This document shows, one piece after another, positions 1 through 5,318 of a DNA stretch of 5,318 bases. Every line of letters begins with the position of its first letter. Position 1 is the first letter of the stretch. The DNA lies in the NCBI GenBank assembly GCA_947628385.1, contig CANQZS010000132.1, positions 1 through 5,318 on the forward strand, read 5' to 3'. The stretch is from an uncultured Clostridia bacterium. GTDB lineage: Bacteria > Bacillota > Clostridia > Oscillospirales > Ruminococcaceae. The position numbers were made by a program, and so were the translations under genes. Under the pieces are notes generated by a model, which worked only from the letters and a program-made list of their open reading frames with translations, was not told where the DNA came from and did not search any database.

Positions 1-37
1 ATTGGAGATCCCTCCCGACTTATTATTTTCCAATTAT
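1..37 (-). other. Probable 5' leader of a leftward gene beyond the window
   Basis: On the minus strand this follows the promoter at 38-66. It contains a GGGAGGG purine run (10-16) that could be a Shine-Dalgarno site about 15-20 nt after the expected transcription start. No start codon at suitable spacing is visible before the edge, so the gene would begin just outside the window. A short GGAG/CTCC inverted repeat (4-7 with 11-15) overlaps the purine run and could partly hide it. Identity of the gene is unknown. Confidence 0.35.
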
Positions 38-66
38 ATTATACCACGCTTCCCCGAGGATTGCAA
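38..66 (-). promoter_or_regulatory. Sigma-A-type promoter, leftward, extended -10
   Basis: Read on the minus strand: -35 TTGCAA (61-66), exactly 17 nt spacer (44-60), -10 TATAAT (38-43), with TG one base before the -10 (TGGTATAAT), which is an extended -10. The start site would be near position 31. The promoter lies 50 nt downstream of the exporter operon's last stop codon, so the next leftward gene has its own transcription start and need not depend on the exporter operon. Confidence 0.65.
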
Positions 67-116
67 TAGAAAATTTTACGCATAAATAAAATTAGGCGCT
101 TCACACAAAATTGCAA

Positions 117-1268
117 TTACTTTTCTGACGACCTGTACCCCCTGAGCAAGACCGTTAATATTATAAATACCACTGCAAATGCAAGCTCTATAAGCAGATA
201 TGGCGCTGTCTCCGGAATTGCCGATGCTCCGTTCACTAAAATAATGTCATTTGCCTTTACATACCAGTATGCAGGCAGGAATCTTGCGGCTTTGAGAACG
301 CCGTCCGAAAGCAGCGACTGATCCACAAACACACCGCACAGAAAGCTCATTCCAAGACTTATTATCTGGGTCAAAAAAGTAATTGCATTGCCGCTGACAG
401 AAAAACAGGAAATAAATATTGCAATTGCCGCCGAAACAATGGCAAAGATCAGACTGTTAAGAACGGCAAACCACATTCCTCCCGTGTACATACCTCCTGC
501 AAAATACATTCCCACAAGCATAAAAATAAACCATATCAGCAGAACGAAAACTGTACTTCCCGCAAATATCTGAAATGTATATTCGCTTGTTTTTATTCCC
601 GAACAATCGGTGCGGAAGCGCAGATCTTTTTTATTCATTTCAATAATAAGATCGGACAGCGTATTTATTAACACTGCCAACAGGATATACGACAAATATC
701 TGAAATAGATCATAACTAAATAATTTACCGATCTGTCATTTTCATTAAAATTTGCAAAATTAATTTCTGTTTTTTCCGAAAGCGCGGCTTCCGCATTTTT
801 TACCGCGTCGGATAAATTTTCTCCCGCAGAAATATATGCGCTTACCGTGGAAATATATTTTTCAAGGAACATATCCATAAGTATTTCGCTGTAACCGTCA
901 TGCATTTTACGGACTTCAAAAAGCTTATCGGTATTTCCGGAAGCAAGGTTTTCCGCATAGCCGTTTTTTATTGTAATAACGCAGTCAACACGCTTATAAT
1001 AAAGCGCGTCAATAATAACATCATTATTATTTTCAAGCGTGATCATATTATTATTTTTTCCGATAAGATCAATAAGCGAACGGCTTTCTGCGGAATTATC
1101 CTCATCAAAAAAGCATATGTTGAGCTCTGTCTGCTCAAACATTTTTTCGCTGTCGCCGCCCATATATGCAAACATAAACGCCAGCACAAGGAATATTACC
1201 GTATATATAATTATCGGCACTTTGTGTCCTTTCCAAAGAACTTTAAAAAACACTTTAAAGACTTGCAT
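117..1268 (-). CDS. ABC-2 type exporter permease (second permease, LnrN/YfiN-like)
   Basis: Predicted membrane half of an ABC exporter, working with the ATPase and the other permease encoded upstream. The 383-residue protein has one N-terminal membrane helix (about 18-36), a large soluble loop of about 147 residues (37-183) expected outside the membrane, then five helices (about 184-205, 233-256, 266-289, 295-317, 355-376). This 1+5 layout with a long first loop is typical of ABC-2 drug and polyketide exporters. LPAYWYVKAND (331-341) before the last helix resembles the conserved C-terminal block of the family. Start: ATG at 1268 with GGAGG (1276-1280) 7 nt upstream. The gene overlaps the preceding permease by 14 nt, so translation is probably coupled. 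It is the last gene of the operon. Substrate is unknown; the linearmycin-type assignment rests on gene order and overall layout, not on a search. Confidence 0.88.
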   Translation of the reverse strand: MQVFKVFFKVLWKGHKVPIIIYTVIFLVLAFMFAYMGGDSEKMFEQTELNICFFDEDNSAESRSLIDLIGKNNNMITLENNNDVIIDALYYKRVDCVITIKNGYAENLASGNTDKLFEVRKMHDGYSEILMDMFLEKYISTVSAYISAGENLSDAVKNAEAALSEKTEINFANFNENDRSVNYLVMIYFRYLSYILLAVLINTLSDLIIEMNKKDLRFRTDCSGIKTSEYTFQIFAGSTVFVLLIWFIFMLVGMYFAGGMYTGGMWFAVLNSLIFAIVSAAIAIFISCFSVSGNAITFLTQIISLGMSFLCGVFVDQSLLSDGVLKAARFLPAYWYVKANDIILVNGASAIPETAPYLLIELAFAVVFIILTVLLRGYRSSEK

Positions 1269-2385
1269 ATCTTTTCCTCCATGTCATAATTATACCAAGC
1301 GCGGAAAATATAAAAATAGTTATTATCATTGTAATTATTTTTGTAAAAAATCTGTCCAGATCATCGTAAATATTCAGGCAATAAATACTGTCGGAAATTA
1401 CCGCAGCGGGATTTATATTATTGAACAAAGGCAATTTCTCAGCAATTATTGCTTTCATGTCGCCTGTCATAAGTCCGCTTAAATAGCAAAGCGTCATAAT
1501 TATTGCCGTTGACAGACCATCTTTTGTATTTTCTTTCATATTTCCTATTGAACCCATGAAAAATCCAAAGGAAACGCCGGTAGATCCGCCTATAATTGCC
1601 GCAAGATAAACAAGGGGCAGTCTGTTCCCGAAATCGACCTTCAGCACAAACGCAAGGAACGTTACGCAAATTACCGAACAAATAAATTCAATGAAAAAGC
1701 TTCCGCATAATGCCGCAGTAAGGCTCACCGCTTTTGGAACGGGAGAACAGTTTTTCCTTGCTCCCAGAGCGGATAAATTCGCCTGATTTTTTGTGCTTAT
1801 ATTTATTCCCATATATGAGCCGTACAGCGAACTCATGGCAATTAAATTATAAAAATACGAATCGAAATTATTTGTATTTCCATGTGTAACGGGAACTTCC
1901 TCAATAATTTCACGCTCTTTTGAAAGCTCGGAAATTACCTTTTCCGCGTTCATGGGATCCTTTGTTATAACATCGGTAATTATTTTTTCCCGCAAATTAT
2001 ATTGCTCGATAAATTCCTTTAACATTGTCTCTTCGATCCCGTTTTCCGCAACGGTGAGAGAAATTTTTTCTCCGGAATAAATTATACCGTTTATTTCGCC
2101 TTTTTTAAGAAGCTCCATAGCGGTATTTTCATCAGTGAATCCCGCATTGAGAAATTTATATTCCTGATCGTTTATCGTATCAATCACCGAGCGGAAAATT
2201 TTATTTTCCTCAAGCTCAACTATCGCCGTGGGAATAGGTTCGGTGCTTGTAAGATCATTGTAAATATCCGAAAATGCAATTTTAAAAAATATGCCTAAAA
2301 TTATTGGAAAAAGTATCATCCAGAACATAAGGTTCCCGCTTTTAAAACCGCATTTTATAAAATATCTGAAATTATGCCAGAACAT
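1255..2385 (-). CDS. ABC-2 type exporter permease (first permease, LnrM/YfiM-like)
   Basis: Membrane subunit of the same exporter, 376 residues. One N-terminal helix (about 20-39) is followed by a soluble, mostly charged region of about 135 residues (40-175) predicted extracytoplasmic. Five helices follow (about 176-197, 221-249, 256-278, 290-309, 348-368), then a positively charged tail (WRKRYASL) fitting a cytoplasmic C-terminus. ALGARKNCSPVPKAV (206-220) matches the amphipathic cytoplasmic stretch of ABC-2 permeases that contacts the ATPase. NPAAVISDSIYCLNIYD (325-341) is the family's C-terminal NPa-x-x-D-x-x-Y block. Start: ATG at 2385 with AAGGAG (2393-2398) 7 nt upstream; this site lies in the last codons of the ATPase gene, only 4 nt away. 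The two permeases differ clearly in sequence, so a heterodimeric channel is expected (inference). Confidence 0.9.
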   Translation of the reverse strand: MFWHNFRYFIKCGFKSGNLMFWMILFPIILGIFFKIAFSDIYNDLTSTEPIPTAIVELEENKIFRSVIDTINDQEYKFLNAGFTDENTAMELLKKGEINGIIYSGEKISLTVAENGIEETMLKEFIEQYNLREKIITDVITKDPMNAEKVISELSKEREIIEEVPVTHGNTNNFDSYFYNLIAMSSLYGSYMGINISTKNQANLSALGARKNCSPVPKAVSLTAALCGSFFIEFICSVICVTFLAFVLKVDFGNRLPLVYLAAIIGGSTGVSFGFFMGSIGNMKENTKDGLSTAIIMTLCYLSGLMTGDMKAIIAEKLPLFNNINPAAVISDSIYCLNIYDDLDRFFTKIITMIITIFIFSALGIIMTWRKRYASL

Positions 2386-2389
2386 TTTC

Positions 2390-3337
2390 TCACTCCTTAT
2401 CTCTTAACGCTTTTCCCGTAATTTCAAGGAAAACATCATTTAATGTAGGAAGCTCGGAATAAACTCTTCCGAAAGCAATATCATTCTTTTGCAGAACGTC
2501 CAGAACTCTTATAAGATTATGTTTTCCGCCGGAACAATAAACCGTTAATTTTGCGCCGTCATATTCCGAATTATAAATATGTGGGAGCGCGGAAATTTCT
2601 CCGGTTATTTTTTCATCAAGTCCGAGAACTTCAATGCTGATGGTCTCGGTATTTTTTATCATTCGTTTAAGCTCGTCATTTGTACCCTCGGCAATTTTTT
2701 TGCCCTTGTCCATAATTGCGATGCGTGTACAGATCTGCTCGACCTCCTCCATGTAATGAGAAGTATAAATTATAGTTGCGCCGTTTTTATTTAATTCTTG
2801 GATCCCCTCGAGAATTTTATTCCTGCTTTGCGGATCGACGGCAACTGTGGGCTCGTCAAGAATTATAAGCTTTGGTCTATGTGCGATCCCGCAGGCAATA
2901 TTAAGCCGCCGCAGAAGTCCTCCGGAAAGCTTTTTGGGACTGAATTTTTTGAAATCTTCAAGTCCCGTAAAAGCGATCGCTTCCTCAACAAGGCGCTTGC
3001 GTTCCGCCTTGTCATTTATATAAAGACCGCAGAAATAGTCTATATTTTCGTAAACGTTAAGCTCGTCAAAAACGGCAACATTCTGCATGATAACGCCTAT
3101 CTGCTTTTTGATGCCATAGCTTGAGGGAGTCATTTCCTTGCCGAAAATTTCAATGCTTCCCTTATCGAATGTCAGCAGCGAGAGCAGGCAGTTTATGGTG
3201 GTCGTTTTTCCGGAGCCGTTGGGACCGAGAAGTCCAAAAATTTCACCCTCTTTTATTTCAAGGCCGAAATGATCCAGCGCCACAAGATCGCCGTAGCGTT
3301 TTACAAGATTGTTTATTTTTACGACTGTATTTTCCAT
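2390..3337 (-). CDS. ABC exporter ATP-binding protein (DrrA/LnrL-type)
   Basis: Cytoplasmic ATPase that powers the two-permease exporter. With the ATG at 3337 it has 315 residues, usual for drug-exporter ATPases. Motifs in order: Walker A GPNGSGKTT (38-46), Q-loop Gln85, signature LSGGL (137-141), Walker B LIILDEP (157-163) with catalytic Glu162, D-loop VDPQSRN (167-173), and switch His194 in YTSHYMEEVE. PTVAVDPQSR is close to the PTVG(I/V)DPQSR block of DrrA/YfiL-type proteins, with Ala in place of the usual Gly. A C-terminal domain of about 85 residues (230-315) ends in LPTLNDVFLEITGK, the usual tail of these exporters. Start choice: AGGGGAG (3344-3350) lies 6 nt before this ATG. A longer in-frame reading from a TTG at 3388 would run through the predicted -10 box and has no Shine-Dalgarno site. 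First gene of the operon. Confidence 0.95.
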   Translation of the reverse strand: MENTVVKINNLVKRYGDLVALDHFGLEIKEGEIFGLLGPNGSGKTTTINCLLSLLTFDKGSIEIFGKEMTPSSYGIKKQIGVIMQNVAVFDELNVYENIDYFCGLYINDKAERKRLVEEAIAFTGLEDFKKFSPKKLSGGLLRRLNIACGIAHRPKLIILDEPTVAVDPQSRNKILEGIQELNKNGATIIYTSHYMEEVEQICTRIAIMDKGKKIAEGTNDELKRMIKNTETISIEVLGLDEKITGEISALPHIYNSEYDGAKLTVYCSGGKHNLIRVLDVLQKNDIAFGRVYSELPTLNDVFLEITGKALRDKE

Positions 3338-3360
3338 AGCTATCTCCCCTTTTAAGATCA

Positions 3361-3396
3361 TAACATAATTATACAGTATTTCCCCCAAAAATAAAA
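3361..3396 (-). promoter_or_regulatory. Exporter operon promoter, strong -10 and poor -35
   Basis: On the minus strand a perfect TATAAT lies at 3368-3373, putting the start site near 3361 and giving a leader of about 24 nt before the ATG at 3337. At 17 nt spacing the -35 position (3391-3396) reads TTTTAT, a poor match, and the spacer holds a GGGGG run. A good -10 with a weak -35 is what an activator-dependent promoter looks like, which fits the palindromes just upstream at 3406-3431. Confidence 0.6.
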
Positions 3397-3405
3397 GTGT
3401 CGGCA

Positions 3406-3431
3406 GTCATTTTTAAATATGACAAATGTCA
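3406..3431. promoter_or_regulatory. Candidate response-regulator operator (overlapping palindromes)
   Basis: GTCATTTTTAAATATGAC (3406-3423) is an 18-bp palindrome with a single mismatched pair (T3411/T3418). TGACAAATGTCA (3420-3431) is a palindrome with 5-bp arms around 2 nt that shares the ATGAC half-site. The centres are 11 bp apart, about one helical turn, at roughly -54 and -65 from the predicted exporter start site. This suits tandem dimers of a NarL/FixJ-type activator next to a promoter with a weak -35. Assigning it to the regulator at 4575-5207 is inference from context. Confidence 0.5.
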
Positions 3432-3460
3432 CATTTTTTGAATAAAAGCAAAGATCCCTA

Positions 3461-3489
3461 TTGCAATGACTGCAAAAAAATGATATAAT
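3461..3489 (+). promoter_or_regulatory. Kinase-regulator operon promoter, extended -10
   Basis: TTGCAA (3461-3466), 17 nt spacer, TATAAT (3484-3489), with TG one base before the -10 (TGATATAAT). The start site falls near 3496, at the Shine-Dalgarno sequence itself, so the mRNA leader is only about 18 nt to the TTG start. The -35 box lies in a perfect inverted repeat, TTGCA-ATGAC-TGCAA (3461-3475), whose centre matches the ATGAC half-site of the exporter operator. Good core elements suggest basal expression of the sensor pair. Confidence 0.7.
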
Positions 3490-3495
3490 TCAATA

Positions 3496-3503
3496 AAAGG
3501 TGG
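3496..3503 (+). promoter_or_regulatory. Shine-Dalgarno site that decides the kinase start
   Basis: AAAGGTGG resembles AAGGAGG with one substitution. It ends 1 nt before the in-frame GTG at 3505, too close for initiation, but 10 nt before the in-frame TTG at 3514, an acceptable distance. It therefore favours the TTG start. Confidence 0.6.
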
Positions 3504-3513
3504 TGTGCCTGAT

Positions 3514-4578
3514 TTGAACCGTCTTATTGACAAGCTTGCAATAATGCTGATATGTCTTGTGGGATTTGGATCTTCCGACAACATTACGGCTCCGGTGGTG
3601 GGATTTCTTGTTTCGGCGGCAATTTCCACAGCGGCGCAGATATTCACAGGAAAAAAGATCGCCTCCGTGCTGATAATTGTTTATTCGGCGGCTTGCGGGA
3701 TATTCCCGATACTTTTCTGCGCGATCCCGCTTATGCTTTATGACGCGTTATGGGAGAAAAAATATTGGCTTGTACTGCCGGCAATTACAGTTTTATTTCA
3801 GCTTGACAGGCTTACGGAGCATCAATTCATAATTTCGGCTGTGGGAATGATAGCTTCGGTAATAATTTATATAAGAGTTTCCAAATTGGAGGATACCGTC
3901 AGAACGCTTACTTCTCTGCGTGATGAAATTGCCGAAAAAAATATCAGTCTTGCGGACAGGAATATGCAGCTTGCGGAAGCGACGGATAACGAGATCCACC
4001 TTGCTTCTCTCCGTGAACGCAACCGCATTGCACGGGAGATCCACGACAATGTGGGACATATGCTTACGCGTTCGCTTTTGCAGTCCGGCGCGCTGATAAT
4101 ACTTAACAAGGACGAAAATTTAAAAGAGCCTCTTGAAGAGCTTAAAAACACTCTTGACAGTGCAATGACCGGTATCCGTGAAAGCGTACATGATATTCGC
4201 GACGATTCAATAGACCTGAAAGCAGTGATAGAGGAAAGCATATCCTCGGTCGATGAACGCTTTGATGTGGATCTTGATTATGACGCGGGAAAAAATATTC
4301 CCGGAAAAATAAAATTATGCGCTGCGGGGATAGTCAAAGAGGGGCTTTCAAATGCGGTAAAACATTCTGACGGAAATAAAATTTCGATCGTTTTTCGCGA
4401 GCACCCGGGATTTTACCAGCTTATGATAGAGGATAACGGGAGCTGCAAAAGCATTTCTCAAAGCGGTATGGGATTAAAAAATATGGAGGACAGAGCGGAC
4501 AGCGTCGGCGGCAGGATAAGCTTTACGCCGTCGGAAAACGGATTCAGGATATTCATGTCCGTTCCTAAAAAATTATGA
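3514..4578 (+). CDS. NarL-type sensor histidine kinase (LnrJ/YfiJ-like)
   Basis: Membrane sensor kinase partnered with the next gene. From the TTG at 3514 it has 354 residues. The N-terminal 120 or so form five to six hydrophobic segments (about 6-19, 26-44, 49-63, 64-78, 84-97, 103-121) with very short loops, so there is no sizeable extracellular domain and sensing within the membrane is likely. A helical linker (about 123-165) leads to a HisKA_3 dimerisation domain, ERNRIAREIHDNVGH (168-182), with phospho-acceptor His177. The HATPase domain shows an N-box (EGLSNAVKHS, 276-285), a G1 box DNGSC (307-311) and a G2 box GMGLKNMEDRA (318-328). All catalytic elements look intact. A GTG at 3505 would add three residues but sits too close to the Shine-Dalgarno site. 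The stop overlaps the regulator's start (ATGA). The signal is unknown; LnrJ of B. subtilis responds to polyene membrane-active antibiotics. Confidence 0.92.
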   Translation: MNRLIDKLAIMLICLVGFGSSDNITAPVVGFLVSAAISTAAQIFTGKKIASVLIIVYSAACGIFPILFCAIPLMLYDALWEKKYWLVLPAITVLFQLDRLTEHQFIISAVGMIASVIIYIRVSKLEDTVRTLTSLRDEIAEKNISLADRNMQLAEATDNEIHLASLRERNRIAREIHDNVGHMLTRSLLQSGALIILNKDENLKEPLEELKNTLDSAMTGIRESVHDIRDDSIDLKAVIEESISSVDERFDVDLDYDAGKNIPGKIKLCAAGIVKEGLSNAVKHSDGNKISIVFREHPGFYQLMIEDNGSCKSISQSGMGLKNMEDRADSVGGRISFTPSENGFRIFMSVPKKL

Positions 4579-5207
4579 AAATTATTGTGATCGACGATGA
4601 TAAATTAGTATCATTATCTTTAAAAACGATACTTGAAAATACAAATAAAATAACCGTTTCCGCAATGGGCGAAAGCGGCGAGGAAGCGCTCGGACTTTAT
4701 GAATTTCACAAGCCCGATGTAGTTTTAATGGATATTCGCATGGAAAAAATAAGCGGTCTTGAAGCGGGAGAAATTATTCTGAAAAAATATCCGGACGCAA
4801 AAATTCTTTATCTTACCACCTTTTCCGATGATGAATATATAGTAAAAGCCTTAAATATGGGTGCAAAGGGTTATATTTTAAAGCAGGATTTTGAAAGTAT
4901 CCCCGCCGCGTTAGAAACTGTTCTCAACGGGCAGAGCGTATTCGGCAATAAAATAATCGAAAGGCTTCCGGATCTGATGAAAGCAAGGGGCAGATTCGAT
5001 CATGCAGGTCATGGCATAAGCGACAAGGAAAAAGAGATAATAGAGCTTGTTGCGGCGGGATTCAGCAATAAGGAAATAAGCGGCAAGTTATACCTGAGTG
5101 AGGGTACTGTCCGCAATTACATAAGCTCGCTTTTAGAAAAGCTTTATTTAAGGGATCGGACGCAATTAGCGATATTCTATTATACAAACATGAATGATGA
5201 ATATTAA
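4575..5207 (+). CDS. NarL/FixJ-family response regulator (LnrK/YfiK-like)
   Basis: DNA-binding partner of the upstream kinase, 210 residues, a normal length. The receiver domain (1-120) has the acidic cluster Asp7/Asp8/Asp9, phosphorylation site Asp53 in DVVLMDIRM, switch Thr81/Thr82, and Lys103 in GYILKQD. After a linker, the LuxR-type helix-turn-helix spans about 147-202: ISDKEKEIIELVAAGFSNKE, then LSEGTVRNYISSLLEKL as turn and recognition helix. The gene starts in the ATGA overlap with the kinase stop, and no Shine-Dalgarno sequence is visible just upstream, so it is probably translated by coupling to the kinase. Expected role (inference): once phosphorylated, it activates the divergent exporter operon through the palindromes at 3406-3431 and may feed back on its own promoter. 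A hairpin terminator follows 3 nt after the stop. Confidence 0.95.
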   Translation: MKIIVIDDDKLVSLSLKTILENTNKITVSAMGESGEEALGLYEFHKPDVVLMDIRMEKISGLEAGEIILKKYPDAKILYLTTFSDDEYIVKALNMGAKGYILKQDFESIPAALETVLNGQSVFGNKIIERLPDLMKARGRFDHAGHGISDKEKEIIELVAAGFSNKEISGKLYLSEGTVRNYISSLLEKLYLRDRTQLAIFYYTNMNDEY

Positions 5208-5210
5208 GAA

Positions 5211-5237
5211 AGGGACGGCAAAAGCCGTCCTTAGTTT
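5211..5237 (+). terminator. Intrinsic terminator of the kinase-regulator operon
   Basis: GGACGGC (5213-5219) and GCCGTCC (5224-5230) form a perfect 7-bp GC-rich stem around an AAAA loop, extendable by a G-U and an A-U pair at the base (5211-5232). A short interrupted T-rich run, TTAGTTTGT, follows. The tail is imperfect, but stem strength and position right after the stop codon support termination. Confidence 0.75.
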
Positions 5238-5254
5238 GTCGAAAAAGTGATTAC

Positions 5255-5279
5255 TATTTTGCGCCGCAGGCGCAAAATA
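5255..5279. repeat. Perfect inverted repeat, 11-bp arms
   Basis: TATTTTGCGCC (5255-5265) and GGCGCAAAATA (5269-5279) are perfectly complementary around a 3-nt GCA loop. The T-run sits in the 5' arm on either strand rather than after the stem, so it is not a textbook intrinsic terminator. It may be a palindromic intergenic repeat or a structured RNA segment. Confidence 0.65.
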
Positions 5280-5281
5280 TA

Positions 5282-5306
5282 AAGCTGGTCAAGCTGAGCC
5301 CAGCTT
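5282..5306. repeat. Second right-edge inverted repeat with internal direct repeat
   Basis: AAGCTGG (5282-5288) and CCAGCTT (5300-5306) form a 7-bp stem around an 11-nt loop; the loop holds another AAGCTG (5291-5296). It begins 2 nt after the 5255-5279 palindrome, and the following GC-rich GCGGGGTCGAGG runs off the window. The style resembles hairpin-rich intergenic sequence I associate with Ruminococcaceae genomes (recollection, not a search). Confidence 0.5.
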
Positions 5307-5318
5307 GCGGGGTCGAGG

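Noticed and set aside
72..93. AATTTTA / TAAAATT inverted repeat as terminator of the exporter operon
   Set aside because: The stem is entirely A-T, with an 8-nt loop and only a short following T-run. It is too weak to call an intrinsic terminator; no better candidate is visible in 1-116.
388..1482. Plus-strand open frames opposite the two permease genes
   Set aside because: They lie antisense to well-supported membrane proteins, have low-complexity or unnatural composition and no recognisable domain or ribosome site.
2579..3339. Plus-strand open frames opposite the ATPase
   Set aside because: Antisense shadows of a gene with all ABC motifs; no domain of their own.
3338..3388. N-terminal extension of the ATPase from a TTG at 3388 or an ATG at 3361
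   Set aside because: The added codons run through or start at the predicted -10/start-site region, have no Shine-Dalgarno site, and the family N-terminus begins at the ATG at 3337, which has a strong site 6 nt upstream.
3552..4241. Other-frame and antisense open frames within the kinase gene
   Set aside because: They overlap conserved kinase coding sequence; the Ser/Arg-rich antisense translation is typical of a shadow frame.
5255..5279. Bidirectional terminator function for the 11-bp palindrome
   Set aside because: On both strands the T-run is inside the 5' arm and no U-rich tail follows the stem, so it was listed as a repeat instead.
1..5318. CRISPR array, tRNA, rRNA, transposase or phage genes
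   Set aside because: No regularly spaced repeats, no cloverleaf-like or rRNA sequence, and no recombinase or phage motif was seen on either strand.

Overview
The window holds one complete gene module: a three-gene ABC exporter operon on the minus strand (reading leftward from about 3337 to 117) and, divergent from it, a two-gene two-component system on the plus strand (about 3514 to 5207). Both promoters can be read in the intergenic region between them. Domain content and order (NarL-type membrane kinase, LuxR/FixJ-type response regulator, ATPase, two ABC-2 permeases) match the Bacillus LnrJK-LnrLMN (YfiJK-YfiLMN) linearmycin-resistance type. In B. subtilis, as I recall, those five genes run in one direction; here the regulator pair and the exporter are divergent. 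The real substrate cannot be read from sequence.

The host is most likely a low-GC Gram-positive anaerobe of the Clostridia, possibly Ruminococcus-like. This rests on A+T-rich coding with sigma-A-like promoters, strong purine-rich Shine-Dalgarno sites, and hairpin-rich GC-containing intergenic sequence at the right edge of a kind I associate with Ruminococcaceae. It is an inference, not a search result.

Layout. 1-116: leader and a strong leftward promoter (TTGCAA-N17-TATAAT with an extended -10) for a gene outside the window. 117-1268: second permease. 1255-2385: first permease, overlapping the second by 14 nt. 2390-3337: ATPase. 3338-3513: divergent regulatory region. It holds a leftward TATAAT without a good -35, an 18-bp near-palindrome plus an overlapping 12-bp palindrome about 45-70 nt upstream of the exporter start site, and a near-consensus rightward promoter. 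3514-4578: histidine kinase, probably TTG-initiated. 4575-5207: response regulator, ATGA-overlapped with the kinase. 5208-5318: terminator hairpin followed by two further inverted repeats.

Working model (inference): the kinase has almost no extracellular domain and probably senses membrane stress or a membrane-active compound within the bilayer. It phosphorylates the regulator at Asp53. The regulator then binds the ATGAC/GTCAT half-sites and activates the exporter promoter, which lacks a good -35. A copy of the same 9-mer inside the kinase promoter suggests feedback on the regulatory pair. This is a known type of system rather than a new one; the most interesting material is the regulatory region and the right-edge structure.
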